DNA of 64,000 nt from Glutamicibacter sp. B1 (GCF_039602135.1 NZ_CP125942.1:1488001-1552000), one strand, 5' to 3'. Positions 53,611 to 62,954 are shown, counted from the stretch's first letter. Notes: generated by a model from the letters alone, not told the origin. Program-made: numbers and translations.

Positions 53611-55789
53611 TCAGGGCACAGCACCATTTGAAGATTCTGAGCTTGCTACTTATCTCGGTGGTAAGAATGCTCAAGCCTTAGAAAAGGCTTTCGGCTATAC
53701 AACTGTCGGAGATTTTCTCTGGCACTTTCCACGCCGCTATGTCGAAGTGGGCGAACTGACACCCATTGCCGAGCTTCCCTTTGACGAGCATGTCACTGTT
53801 GTCGCTCAAGTTGTCAATGTTAGTCAACGTCAGATGCACTCGCGCCGGGGATTTATCTTTGAAGTGACGGTGAGCGATGAGCTAAGCTCAGGCGGACAAG
53901 AACTGAAAATGACGTTCTTCAACGGGTACCAAGCCCGCAGTGACTTGATTGTCGGGACTATCGCCATGTTCAGTGGAAAAGTTGGTTGGTATCAAGACCA
54001 CCTACAGTTGAGCCAACCCGATTACGCGGTTCTGGATGAAGCATCACAAGCGGATCCTCGACCAATCCCTATTTACCCGGCAACAGCGAAAATGCCGAAC
54101 AAAAAAATTCGTGACTTGATGGGGCTTCTCATCCCACACCTTTCAGAAGAACGTCTGCCTGAATTTCTTCCGGAAGAGATTCTGCGCGCTCATCGCTACC
54201 CTGAACGCCACAGAGCATTTCTTGAACGTCATACACCTCGAGAAATCAAGAACGCGTACATCGCCAGACAGCGATTTGCCTTTGAAGAAGCCTTCGTTCT
54301 CCAACTGTCACTAGCTGAACGTAATCGTCAACTTGGTACGCAGCAGGCCATAACCCGTCCACGCGTGGAGGGACGTCTCGCCGACAAATTTGATAGACAG
54401 TTACCCTTTGAACTGACCGAAGATCAGCTTCAGGTGGGGGATCAGATTGCTGCTGATTTGTCGCAGGCCCACCCGATGCATCGCTTGCTTCAAGGTGAGG
54501 TAGGTTCGGGTAAGACCATTGTGGCGTTGCGTGCCATTCTTCAGGTAATTGATGCCGGAGGTCAGGCTGCTCTGCTGGCACCAACGGAAGTCTTGGCAGC
54601 GCAGCACTTCAGCTCCATCAAGAAGATGCTTGGTAAGTTGGCTGAACCCGGGCTCTTTGGCGAAGGTGAGGGAACTGGGGTAGCTCTGCTAACAGGGTCC
54701 GCCAAGACGGCTCAACGACGAGAAGCTCTCTTAGGTATTGCCAGCGGTGAGACTGGACTGATTATTGGTACTCACGCGCTGTTAGGGGATCAAGTTCAGT
54801 TTGCTGAGCTTGGTCTCGTAGTCGTTGATGAGCAACACCGGTTCGGTGTAGAGCAACGCGATGCTCTCCGGGCTAAATCAGGAGACTGGGTTCCTCACAC
54901 ATTAGTGATGACGGCAACTCCGATCCCTAGGACGGTGGCGATGACAGTCTTTGGTGATCTAGACACTTCAACAATTAAACGTTTACCTGCCGGACGTGCA
55001 CCGATTCAAACTCATATTGTTCCTATGCAGCTTGCTGGTTATCGGGATAGGTTGTTCTCACGAATCACAGAAGAAGTTTCCCAAGGGCATCAGGTCTATG
55101 TGGTGTGCCCCCGTATCTCAGATACAACTGCTGAGCAAGGCGTGCTCCTTTCAACCTATGATGAACCTCCTGGTCAGACAATGAGCGTGGAAGCAATGAT
55201 GGAACTGCTGGCAGGAATGCCAGAGTTTTCTTCATTGCGTGTTGAAGCTCTGCATTCGCAACTGGACGCGGCCCGGAAACAAGAACTCATGGATTCATTT
55301 GCCCGCGGAGAAATCGACGTACTGGTTTCCACGACGGTCATTGAAGTTGGTGTTGACGTGCATAACGCAACTCTAATGGTCATCATGGATGCTGAGCGTT
55401 TTGGTATTTCGCAGCTGCATCAGTTGCGCGGTCGTATCGGTCGTGGTGGATTGCCGGGAACCTGTCTCATGACGACGTGGTTAGACGCGGACCACCCTTC
55501 AGTATCAAGACTAAAAACCATCGAATCTACCCTGGATGGTTTCGAGTTGGCCGAAGCGGACCTCGCGGAACGACGCGAAGGAAACATTCTTGGTGTTCAG
55601 CAGTCTGGCAGTCAATCATCACTGAAAGAACTGAGCATCATCAAAGACCGCACCGTGATTGAGCAAGCGCGCGGTCATGTCGATGCATTGATGAAGATGC
55701 CAGCGTGGCAAACGAAGTACCCACGTCTCCTTGAGATTGTCGGAGCCTGGGCCGATGAATCAACTAAAGAATTTTTGAATAAGAACTAG
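53603..55789 (+). CDS. recG: ATP-dependent DNA helicase RecG
   Basis: Unwinds branched DNA and rescues stalled replication forks. An N-terminal wedge (OB-fold) domain precedes the helicase core. Walker A is GEVGSGKTI at residues 298-306, motif II is VVDEQHRFG near 410, motif III is MTATPIPRT, and motifs V-VI include STTVIEVGVDV and HQLRGRIGRGG. At 728 aa it is full length. The start ATG lies inside the end of the DhaL gene, so the two are co-translated; rsmD follows after 14 bases. Confidence 0.96.
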   Translation: MTDQGTAPFEDSELATYLGGKNAQALEKAFGYTTVGDFLWHFPRRYVEVGELTPIAELPFDEHVTVVAQVVNVSQRQMHSRRGFIFEVTVSDELSSGGQELKMTFFNGYQARSDLIVGTIAMFSGKVGWYQDHLQLSQPDYAVLDEASQADPRPIPIYPATAKMPNKKIRDLMGLLIPHLSEERLPEFLPEEILRAHRYPERHRAFLERHTPREIKNAYIARQRFAFEEAFVLQLSLAERNRQLGTQQAITRPRVEGRLADKFDRQLPFELTEDQLQVGDQIAADLSQAHPMHRLLQGEVGSGKTIVALRAILQVIDAGGQAALLAPTEVLAAQHFSSIKKMLGKLAEPGLFGEGEGTGVALLTGSAKTAQRREALLGIASGETGLIIGTHALLGDQVQFAELGLVVVDEQHRFGVEQRDALRAKSGDWVPHTLVMTATPIPRTVAMTVFGDLDTSTIKRLPAGRAPIQTHIVPMQLAGYRDRLFSRITEEVSQGHQVYVVCPRISDTTAEQGVLLSTYDEPPGQTMSVEAMMELLAGMPEFSSLRVEALHSQLDAARKQELMDSFARGEIDVLVSTTVIEVGVDVHNATLMVIMDAERFGISQLHQLRGRIGRGGLPGTCLMTTWLDADHPSVSRLKTIESTLDGFELAEADLAERREGNILGVQQSGSQSSLKELSIIKDRTVIEQARGHVDALMKMPAWQTKYPRLLEIVGAWADESTKEFLNKN

Positions 55790-55803
55790 TAAGAGAGGCT
55801 GGA

Positions 55804-56394
55804 ATGAGCCGAATTATTGCTGGCGTAGCTGGCGGTCAGCCACTGAAATCAGTCCCCGGAGATGCGACTCGACCCACGACGGACAGAGTCAAAGAAGCAC
55901 TCTTTTCTCGCCTTGAAAGCTGGGACCTTCTTGCTGGTGCTCGTGTTCTGGACCTCTTTGCTGGTTCGGGCGCTTTAGGAATTGAAGCTGCCAGTAGGGG
56001 AGCACGACAAGTAGTCCTTGTAGAGAAAGCTCCAAAAGCGGCTAGTGTTTGTCAGCAAAATGCTGCCCTAGTGAATAAGGTGCTGAAATCTACAGTAGTT
56101 TCAGTTCAACGTGGCTCAGTTGATTCGGTGCTGGATAGCTTCGTTAACACTTCGACGGGCCTAGCAACCCGAACCTTTGATGTAGTGCTGCTGGATCCGC
56201 CGTACCCTCTGACCGATGCAGAACTCGAAATCACTTTGCAGAAAATCGCTAAAGTCCTGGCAGAAGACGCGACTGTCATCGTTGAACGCTCCAGTCGTTC
56301 ACCGGAACCGTCTTGGCCTGAAGAATTGGAGAATTTCTCCGATAAAAAGTACGGGGAAACCCACCTATGGTTTGCTGAACCTGTCGAGGTCTAA
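55804..56394 (+). CDS. rsmD: 16S rRNA (guanine-N2)-methyltransferase RsmD
   Basis: 196 aa. It methylates G966 of 16S rRNA with S-adenosylmethionine. RVLDLFAGSGALGIEAASRG near residue 45 is the cofactor-binding motif and VLLDPPYPL near 130 is the catalytic motif of N2-guanine methyltransferases. The RPTTDRVKEALFSRL segment is typical of RsmD. Its last 30 bases overlap the end of a gene on the other strand. recG-rsmD-coaD is a common order in Actinobacteria; here two reverse genes are inserted before coaD. Confidence 0.93.
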   Translation: MSRIIAGVAGGQPLKSVPGDATRPTTDRVKEALFSRLESWDLLAGARVLDLFAGSGALGIEAASRGARQVVLVEKAPKAASVCQQNAALVNKVLKSTVVSVQRGSVDSVLDSFVNTSTGLATRTFDVVLLDPPYPLTDAELEITLQKIAKVLAEDATVIVERSSRSPEPSWPEELENFSDKKYGETHLWFAEPVEV

Positions 56395-57147
56395 ACCAGC
56401 CCGGGTTTCCGCCGGATATGGTCCTGCGGCTTGGCATTGTTGGATTAGTTCCTCCGAGATCTTCTGATTCGAAGCGGTGAGGATGAGGTTACCCGGGTAT
56501 CTCTGGGTGAACATCTCTGGTGTTGAACTGAGCATCACGAAATCAAATGCAGACTGCGCAGCGGCAACTTGGGTTTTTGTGAATCGTAATGGGGGATCAT
56601 CACCGACGTTGACGAACAACAATCCGTCAGTGGTCAGTGAATTTTTCAGCTCGGCGTAGTACTCCGGTGTAGTTAAATGTTCGGGTGCTTCGGGACCGGA
56701 GAAGATGTCAAGAATGATCACATCAAATTTCTCGTCGGCAAGTTCTTCGGCTAATACTGATCGAGCATCTGCTACCAGCGGCGTGAGCTTGCAATTGGTA
56801 GGTAGTGGCAATTGGGTGAGAACAAAGTCTAGAAGCTCTCGTTCAATGTCTACCGCTACGTGGGTACTTACTGGATAGACAACGCTAGCCCAACGCGCCA
56901 GCGTTAGTGCACCAGCACCTAGATGGAGCATCCGTAACGGTTTTTCTGCACCGCGTAACACCCTCAGATGATTTGCAATGCGTGACAAGTATTCGTAAAA
57001 GACTTCTTCGGGGTGCGCCAAATTGACGTGCGATTGTTCGGCATCGCCGATGGCAAGTATTTTTGAGCCTGGAACTAAGTCATCATCGTAGATGGTGGCA
57101 TGTTCTTGCACGAAGCCTAGCCAACGCTTGACCGGTTTAACGCTCAT
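56365..57147 (-). CDS. Spermidine-synthase-like protein (fused to no membrane domain)
   Basis: 260 aa with a SAM-binding Rossmann fold of the polyamine aminopropyltransferase type. MLHLGAGALTLARWA near residue 89, VAVDIERELLDF near 118 and VIILDIFSGPEAP near 150 are the matching segments. The last of these replaces the usual aminopropyltransferase D-S-T/S-D motif, so true spermidine synthesis is doubtful and another small-molecule transferase role is possible. It overlaps the aminotransferase gene upstream by 4 bases and the rsmD end by 30 bases, tail to tail. Confidence 0.72.
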   Translation of the reverse strand: MSVKPVKRWLGFVQEHATIYDDDLVPGSKILAIGDAEQSHVNLAHPEEVFYEYLSRIANHLRVLRGAEKPLRMLHLGAGALTLARWASVVYPVSTHVAVDIERELLDFVLTQLPLPTNCKLTPLVADARSVLAEELADEKFDVIILDIFSGPEAPEHLTTPEYYAELKNSLTTDGLLFVNVGDDPPLRFTKTQVAAAQSAFDFVMLSSTPEMFTQRYPGNLILTASNQKISEELIQQCQAAGPYPAETRAGLDLDRFSKP

Positions 57148-58355
57148 CGGTTCAGGACCTCCGGAAGTAGCTGAAGCTTCTTAATAGCTTCGGTCAGGAT
57201 CGGGGGCTTTTTGCAGAAAGCGAAACGTAGTAAGCCTTGGTAGTTGGATACGTTCTCTGGCCGGGCAAAAACGGACATGGGGATGGCTGCTACTCCCACC
57301 GATTCAGGCATGGCGCGAGCAACTTCAATCGCATCGTTACGTTTGAAGTTATTGATATCTGCCACGAGGAAGTATGTTCCTTGAGGACGAATGACGGGAA
57401 TACCCGCATTTTCCAGCCCATCTGCGAGTATCTGCGCACCTGAGGCCAAGGATGCTGCGAAGTCTATGAAGAATTTCTCTGGAAGATTCAGCGCCTTGGC
57501 CACAGCAGGTTGAAAAGCTGGACCCGACGAGTAGGTGAGAAATTGCTTGATGGTGCGAATCGCGGTGATCAAGTGTTCAGGTCCGGTGGCCCATCCCACT
57601 TTCCAACCGGTGAAGGAGAATGATTTTCCTGCCGAAGAGATCGTGATTGTGCGTTCGAAGCCGCCGGGCAAGCTCGCGATGGGTACGTGTTTGGTTTCGA
57701 AAGTTAGATGTTCATAAACCTCGTCGGCAACAATGATGCAGTCATGTTGGTGTGCCAAGGCAATGACTTCACTCAAGACCTGTGTTGAAAACACGGCTCC
57801 TGTGGGATTATGAGGATTATTGATCAGAATGACTCGCGTCTTATCCGAGATGGCCGCTCTCAGATCTTCGATGCTGGGTTCAAACGTGGGTGCTTTGAGC
57901 TGAACGACCTTGTGCTTGGCATTGGCCAGGCCGATCATCGCTGCGTATGAGTCATAGAACGGTTCAAAGGTGACGACTTCATCGCCAGGTTCTAGGAAGG
58001 CCAATAAAGACGCGGCAATTGCTTCCGTCGCACCGGTGGATACGACTACTTCAGTGTCAGGATCAACATCCAAGGAGTAATAACGTTTCTGATGCTCGGC
58101 AATGGCCTGACGTAGTGGCAAGATACCAGATCCTGGTGCATATTGATTTGCTCCGGAAAGAATCGCGTCAACGGCAATTTGCCGAATTTCAACTGGCCCT
58201 TCTGTGTCGGGAAAACCTTGACCCAAATTGATGGCTTCATGCTTATTGGCAAGAGCAGTAATCTCTTCAAAGATTGTCACCCCAGGCTGGCCAGATTCGT
58301 CTAATAAATTAGCGCCGTGGGCTGTTCGTTGCCAAGGAGTCATAGAAATGCTCAT
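57144..58355 (-). CDS. Class I/II pyridoxal-phosphate aminotransferase
   Basis: 403 aa, fold-type I. The PLP-binding Lys lies in ISSAGKSFSFTGWKVGWA near residue 240. NLGQGFPDTEGP near 42, STGATEAIAASL near 106 and INNPHNPTGAVF near 175 are typical. It resembles enzymes annotated as N-succinyldiaminopimelate aminotransferase (DapC) or methionine/kynurenine aminotransferase; the substrate cannot be decided from sequence. It is co-directional and overlapping with the spermidine-synthase-like gene and divergent from coaD. Confidence 0.85.
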   Translation of the reverse strand: MSISMTPWQRTAHGANLLDESGQPGVTIFEEITALANKHEAINLGQGFPDTEGPVEIRQIAVDAILSGANQYAPGSGILPLRQAIAEHQKRYYSLDVDPDTEVVVSTGATEAIAASLLAFLEPGDEVVTFEPFYDSYAAMIGLANAKHKVVQLKAPTFEPSIEDLRAAISDKTRVILINNPHNPTGAVFSTQVLSEVIALAHQHDCIIVADEVYEHLTFETKHVPIASLPGGFERTITISSAGKSFSFTGWKVGWATGPEHLITAIRTIKQFLTYSSGPAFQPAVAKALNLPEKFFIDFAASLASGAQILADGLENAGIPVIRPQGTYFLVADINNFKRNDAIEVARAMPESVGVAAIPMSVFARPENVSNYQGLLRFAFCKKPPILTEAIKKLQLLPEVLNR

Positions 58356-58454
58356 AAGTTCATTATGAAGGGATGAATCTCAATAGAGCGGGACATAATC
58401 ACCACGAATCGACAAAACTGGGGTTTCAACTCAACTATTTTGTTCGGTTCTTGA

Positions 58455-58460
58455 TAGATT
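58455..58460 (+). promoter_or_regulatory. -10 element for leaderless transcription of coaD
   Basis: TAGATT lies exactly 6 bases upstream of ATG 58467. The sequence before the ATG (CGTGTC) has no ribosome-binding motif. Confidence 0.45.
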
Positions 58461-58466
58461 CGTGTC

Positions 58467-58937
58467 ATGCGAAGAGCGGTTTGCCCTGGATCATTTGATC
58501 CCATTCACAATGGCCATGTTGAGATCATCGCTCGTGCAGCGAGCCTTTTTGACGAAGTGATAGTTGCGGTCTCCACCAACTACTCCAAGAAATACCGATT
58601 TTCTGAAGATGAACGGGTGAAGATGGTCGAAGAGACCGTCGGTGGCCTCAGGGGAGTATCCGCGATCCCTATGGGTCAAGGACTGCTGGCAGAGTTTTGC
58701 AAAGACCATGGCGCTGAAGCCATCGTCAAAGGCCTGAGAAGCACAGTTGATTATGCCTACGAAATCCCAATGGCAACGATGAACCGGCACCTGACCGGGG
58801 TTGAAACTGTCTTTCTTCAAGCTGACACCCGATTTACTCATTTGTCTTCGTCCCTGCTTAAAGAAGTGCAGACACTGGGAGGCGACGTGACAGAATATTT
58901 ACCACGTGCTGTCGTGAAACGAATTACGAAGAGTTGA
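58467..58937 (+). CDS. coaD: Phosphopantetheine adenylyltransferase
   Basis: 156 aa. It makes dephospho-coenzyme A from phosphopantetheine and ATP. The nucleotidyltransferase motif is CPGSFDPIHNGHVEI at residues 6-20 (the T/H-x-G-H site), KGLRSTVDYAYE near 88 is the substrate loop, and HLSSSLLKEV near 127 replaces the usual ISSS segment. The length is typical. It is divergent from the aminotransferase gene. Confidence 0.95.
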   Translation: MRRAVCPGSFDPIHNGHVEIIARAASLFDEVIVAVSTNYSKKYRFSEDERVKMVEETVGGLRGVSAIPMGQGLLAEFCKDHGAEAIVKGLRSTVDYAYEIPMATMNRHLTGVETVFLQADTRFTHLSSSLLKEVQTLGGDVTEYLPRAVVKRITKS

Positions 58938-58999
58938 CCAACTCCCGTATAGAAGCAGCCATATAGGACAGCGCAAGCTAGTAAGGAACCAACAAGATC

Positions 59000-59896
59000 A
59001 TGACTTCCAATCGGCCAATTACTAAAGCGGTCATCCCTGCAGCGGGACTAGGTACACGCTTCCTGCCAGCAACCAAGGCTATGCCAAAGGAAATGCTTCC
59101 TGTGGTAGATAAGCCAGCAATTCAGTACGTGGTAGCGGAAGCTGTTCGGGCCGGTCTTATTGACGTATTAATGATTACCGGCCGAAATAAGCGCGCATTG
59201 GAAGATCACTTCGACAGGGTTCCATCGCTGGAAGCCTCCCTCGAAGCAAAGGGTGACGATAAAAAGCTCGCCTCCATTCAAGAAGCCACTGCTCTTGGAG
59301 ACATTCATTACATTAGACAGCGTGATCCGCGTGGATTGGGACACGCCGTGCTGTGTGCCAAGCAACACGTTGGTGACGAACCATTTGCGGTACTCCTAGG
59401 CGATGACTTGATTCATGAACAAGATGAATTGCTGACTCAGATGATTGAGGCTCAGAAAGTCACTGGCGGTTCCGTCATCGCTCTGATGGAAGTGGATCCT
59501 GAACATATCAGCGCCTATGGCTGTGCTGATGTTGAACGCGTTGAGGGCACGGATTACGTCAAGGTCAATGGCCTTGTGGAGAAGCCAGCCAAGGAAGAAG
59601 CACCAAGTAATTTGGCGGTAATCGGACGGTATTTGTTGCACCCGCGCGTCTTCGAAGTACTAGAACACACTAAGCCTGGGCGTGGAAATGAAATCCAGCT
59701 GACCGACGCCCTACAGGGACTAGCACTTGCTGAAGGTGAAGGTGCGGGAGTACACGCAATCGTCTTCCGCGGGAGACGCTACGACACCGGAGATAAACTC
59801 AGCTACCTGCAAGCAAATATCACCCTTGCGGTTGAGAATGAAGACCTCGGTGAGGATCTCAAAGTCTGGCTCAAGGAATTTGCTGCCGGTCTATAG
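59000..59896 (+). CDS. galU: UTP--glucose-1-phosphate uridylyltransferase
   Basis: 298 aa. It makes UDP-glucose, used directly in wall polymers and by the UDP-glucose epimerase encoded at 34.8 kb. The motif IPAAGLGTRFLPATKAMPKEM is near residues 12-31, QRDPRGLGHAVLCAK near 110, and NEIQLTDALQGLA near 230. AAGGAACC upstream of the ATG is the ribosome site. A terminator separates it from the second LCP gene. Confidence 0.95.
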   Translation: MTSNRPITKAVIPAAGLGTRFLPATKAMPKEMLPVVDKPAIQYVVAEAVRAGLIDVLMITGRNKRALEDHFDRVPSLEASLEAKGDDKKLASIQEATALGDIHYIRQRDPRGLGHAVLCAKQHVGDEPFAVLLGDDLIHEQDELLTQMIEAQKVTGGSVIALMEVDPEHISAYGCADVERVEGTDYVKVNGLVEKPAKEEAPSNLAVIGRYLLHPRVFEVLEHTKPGRGNEIQLTDALQGLALAEGEGAGVHAIVFRGRRYDTGDKLSYLQANITLAVENEDLGEDLKVWLKEFAAGL

Positions 59897-59911
59897 TTGA
59901 GTCTGTCGGCG

Positions 59912-59954
59912 AAGACTACTCAGGGTAATCACAATTTCTCTGGGTAGTCTTTTT
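59912..59954 (+). terminator. Intrinsic terminator after galU
   Basis: A 12-pair stem (one G-U) between 59912-59923 and 59940-59951 is followed by TTT. It starts 16 bases after the galU stop. Confidence 0.82.
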
Positions 59955-60021
59955 CATTGCACGAAGTCACTTGGATGGTCCGTTGACTTCTACGGAATGT
60001 CTTAGTGGAGAACTTTCTAGT

Positions 60022-61092
60022 ATGAGATTAAAAGATATTGATGATGCGACGTTCGCATCGCGTAGCGCTCGCTACGGTGCAGAACGTAAGAAGAAACGAC
60101 GCGTTCGCACGATCCTAACGTCGATTGTTGCCGTAGTTTTGGTGGCTACGTTGGGTGCCGGATACTACGTTTTTGACTTGCAACGTCAGTTCAAAGAAAA
60201 ATCAAATACCTTGTCGCTGAACCTGACCACAGAGCAGCAGGAAGCGCGTCCCGTTAAGGACCCAGACGATGGATCAATGAATTTCTTGATGATCGGTGTT
60301 GACCACGCGGATGAAGATGCCCCATCAAACTCAGCGTTGCAAGGTGCAGTAAGCCAACGTAGCGACTCGATGATGTTGGTCCATATTCCCGAGGACAGAT
60401 CACAAATTTATGTCATGTCATTGGTTCGCGACATGTACGTCGATATTCCCGGGTATGGGAAGAACAAACTTAACGCAGCTGTGTCCCTTGGTGGTGTGCC
60501 TTTGCTATTGCAGACCGTCGAAGGCATGTTTGACACTAAAGTTGACCATATCGCGATGATTGATTTTGACGGCTTCAAAGAACTGTCCACAGCTCTAGGG
60601 GGAGTGAAAGTCAAAAACGACATTCCCTTCACCGCGCACGACACCGACTATTTCTACCCTGCCGGCGATATCACCCTCGAAGGCGATCGGGCACTGCGAT
60701 TTGTGCGAGAGCGCAAGTCGTTTACCAACGGCGACTACCAACGCGTGGCCAATCAGCGTAAATTTATCGCCGCTGCTGCTGGACAGCTTTTGTCGAAAGA
60801 TACCTTGTCCAACCCGGTGAAGCTTTACGACATCGTGGACAAAGTCTCGCCGTACCTCACCTTTGATGACGGACTGGACGCGGCGACCATGGTGGGTCTG
60901 GGCAAACAGCTGAGTAACGTGGATCCAGAAAACATGGCCATGTTCACGGTACCGACGGCAGGCACATCCACCACTGCCGATGGCCAATCTATAGAATTGG
61001 CCGATGAAGCCGCGATCAGCAAGATCGGTAAGGCTCTTCAAACTGATTCCATGAGCCAGTACCTCAAGGAAAACCCGCCAGAAGAGAACTAA
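60022..61092 (+). CDS. LytR-CpsA-Psr (LCP) family glycopolymer ligase, second copy
   Basis: About 356 aa. A very basic cytoplasmic start (KKKRRVR) precedes a membrane helix near residues 28-50 and an extracellular LCP domain: FLMIGVDHADED near 93, QRSDSMMLVHIPEDR near 113, VRDMYVDIPGYGKNKLNAAV near 135, and FVRERKSFTNGDYQRV near 228. ATG 60022 is chosen with GGAG at 60007-60010; the TTG at 59971 is less likely because it sits next to the galU terminator. It directly precedes the ABC exporter genes, so it probably attaches the exported polymer to the wall. Confidence 0.9.
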   Translation: MRLKDIDDATFASRSARYGAERKKKRRVRTILTSIVAVVLVATLGAGYYVFDLQRQFKEKSNTLSLNLTTEQQEARPVKDPDDGSMNFLMIGVDHADEDAPSNSALQGAVSQRSDSMMLVHIPEDRSQIYVMSLVRDMYVDIPGYGKNKLNAAVSLGGVPLLLQTVEGMFDTKVDHIAMIDFDGFKELSTALGGVKVKNDIPFTAHDTDYFYPAGDITLEGDRALRFVRERKSFTNGDYQRVANQRKFIAAAAGQLLSKDTLSNPVKLYDIVDKVSPYLTFDDGLDAATMVGLGKQLSNVDPENMAMFTVPTAGTSTTADGQSIELADEAAISKIGKALQTDSMSQYLKENPPEEN

Positions 61093-61228
61093 ACCTGGTT
61101 GTGCTCTGAACAACACTGAGTTCGTGCGTGAATGAACGACTATTGATTTACGATCAACTAGAATTTGAACATCCATGCCTTGTAGGCGATGGATAGTTCT
61201 AAACCCGAAAAAAGAGGAATGAATTCGC

Positions 61229-62077
61229 ATGACAGTAGCGGAGGAAGCCGAGTCTTACGGCTTGCACCGCGTGGGTGCACGTCCTACGCTGGCTAATTAC
61301 CTCAAACAGACCTGGCAGCGCCGACAGTTCATTTACGAATTGGCAAAGGCGCGTGTCCAGTCCCAGAACGAGAAAAACCGTTTGGGCATGATTTGGATCG
61401 TGCTTAAACCTACTTTCAATGCTCTGATGTATGGGTTCATTTTCGGTGTCTTGCAGGGCGCTAATAAAGCGGAAGATTTCCCGGTCTTCGTGATTATTGG
61501 TGTGTTCCTCTTTGAGTTCTTCTCCTCTTCGATGAGCAGTGGTGCGAAAGCGATTACGGGAAACAACGCACTAGTGCAATCTTTGTCGTTCCCGAGATTG
61601 GCCTTGCCGGTAGCGCAGGTAACGCAAAACGTATTGACGCTCATGCCAATGTTAGGCGTCATGTTCATTTACTCGGTGATACTTGGAACTACACCGAAAT
61701 GGACCTGGTTTGCCATCATTCCTATTTTGGTTATTTTCTGCGTCTTCAACCTCGGAATTGCGCTGATTTGCGCGCGAATCACTGTACATGTTCGTGACTT
61801 TACGCAGATCCTACCGTTGATTAGCCGTGTGCTGTTCTATACCTCTGGCGTTTTGTTTAGCGCGGACCGTCTACTGAGCCACTGGCCTTGGATGATTGCG
61901 ATCTTTGATGTGCATCCGGTTTATCAAACTCTGCAGCTTGCACGTGGAATGGTGATGAATAACGCTGAGTATGATCCTTGGGCATGGTGGGTCATCACGG
62001 CTTGGGCTGCGGTGACCATGATTTTTGGATTGATTTACTTCTGGAAGGCAGAGGAGCGTTACGGACGTGCGAATTAG
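61229..62077 (+). CDS. ABC-2 type polysaccharide/teichoic acid exporter, permease (Wzm/TagG-like)
   Basis: 282 aa with a soluble N-terminus and about six hydrophobic segments from residue 55 on (for example FVIIGVFLFEFF and LFYTSGVLFSADRLL). The segment NRLGMIWIVLKPTFNALMY near residue 47 is typical of the ABC-2 polysaccharide exporter family. It moves lipid-linked glycan across the membrane together with the ATPase encoded next, which overlaps it by 11 bases. AAAGAGGAA precedes the ATG. Wzm- and TagG-like proteins cannot be told apart here. Confidence 0.9.
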   Translation: MTVAEEAESYGLHRVGARPTLANYLKQTWQRRQFIYELAKARVQSQNEKNRLGMIWIVLKPTFNALMYGFIFGVLQGANKAEDFPVFVIIGVFLFEFFSSSMSSGAKAITGNNALVQSLSFPRLALPVAQVTQNVLTLMPMLGVMFIYSVILGTTPKWTWFAIIPILVIFCVFNLGIALICARITVHVRDFTQILPLISRVLFYTSGVLFSADRLLSHWPWMIAIFDVHPVYQTLQLARGMVMNNAEYDPWAWWVITAWAAVTMIFGLIYFWKAEERYGRAN

Positions 62078-62954
62078 CTTTGACGATCTGATCAACCCAG
62101 ACTTACATCCTGAGTACGAGCCCGCGCCAATTTTTTCTGATGACACGTCATTCATCGACGTGGTTAAGCCAGAAGACATCAAGAGCTCACAGCTCAACAT
62201 TGATTCTTCTCGCAATCCGGTAGTTGTCGTTGACAACCTGCACGTAAAGTATGAAGTATTTTCCAGCGGTAAGGCTGTAGGAAATGCTGGCGCGAGGCGA
62301 CTGTTACAACCAAAGCTGAAAGGCGTTCGAAGCGTTCATGCGTTGAAGGGCATTACCTTTGTTGCCTACGAAAATGAATCTATTGGCGTGATCGGTTCCA
62401 ACGGCTCGGGAAAGTCTACGTTGCTTAAAGCAATTACCGGACTGACTCCACCGTCGAGCGGGGCAGTTTATGCGCGCTCACGTCCAAGTTTGTTAGGTGT
62501 GGGTGCTGCCCTTATACCTGACCTGTCAGGGGACAAGAACATTACTCTGGGTGGACTTGCGCTCGGCTACAACCGTGAAGAAGTTGAAGCCATGCGTGAA
62601 GACATCATCAAGTTCGCAGAACTTGAAGAGTTCATTGATCTTCCAATGCGAACGTACTCTTCCGGTATGGGCGCAAGATTAAAATTCGCCATTGCTGCGT
62701 CAAAAAAGCACGACATCCTCATTATTGATGAAGCGTTGGCCGTCGGTGACGCTAAATTCCGTAAACGTAGTGAAGCGAAGATCCGTGAAATCCGGGATAG
62801 TGCCGGCACAATCTTCAACGTTTCCCACTCCATGAATTCGATCAAGGACACGTGTGACCGTTGTATTTGGATTGAAAAAGGCGTTCAGATGATGGATGGG
62901 AAGCCTGACGACGTCATCAAGGAATATCAAAACCACCAGAAAGCAAAGAAGTAA
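62067..62954 (+). CDS. ABC exporter ATP-binding protein (Wzt/TagH-like)
   Basis: 295 aa. An N-terminal extension of about 70 residues, not part of the usual ATPase, precedes the nucleotide-binding domain. Walker A is GVIGSNGSGKSTLLKA near residue 112, the signature is TYSSGMGARLKFA near 197, Walker B is ILIIDEALAVGD near 217, and the switch His lies in FNVSHS. There is no long C-terminal carbohydrate-binding domain as in Wzt proteins that recognise O-antigen caps. The GTG start overlaps the permease gene. It powers export of the glycopolymer. Confidence 0.92.
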   Translation: MRISFDDLINPDLHPEYEPAPIFSDDTSFIDVVKPEDIKSSQLNIDSSRNPVVVVDNLHVKYEVFSSGKAVGNAGARRLLQPKLKGVRSVHALKGITFVAYENESIGVIGSNGSGKSTLLKAITGLTPPSSGAVYARSRPSLLGVGAALIPDLSGDKNITLGGLALGYNREEVEAMREDIIKFAELEEFIDLPMRTYSSGMGARLKFAIAASKKHDILIIDEALAVGDAKFRKRSEAKIREIRDSAGTIFNVSHSMNSIKDTCDRCIWIEKGVQMMDGKPDDVIKEYQNHQKAKK

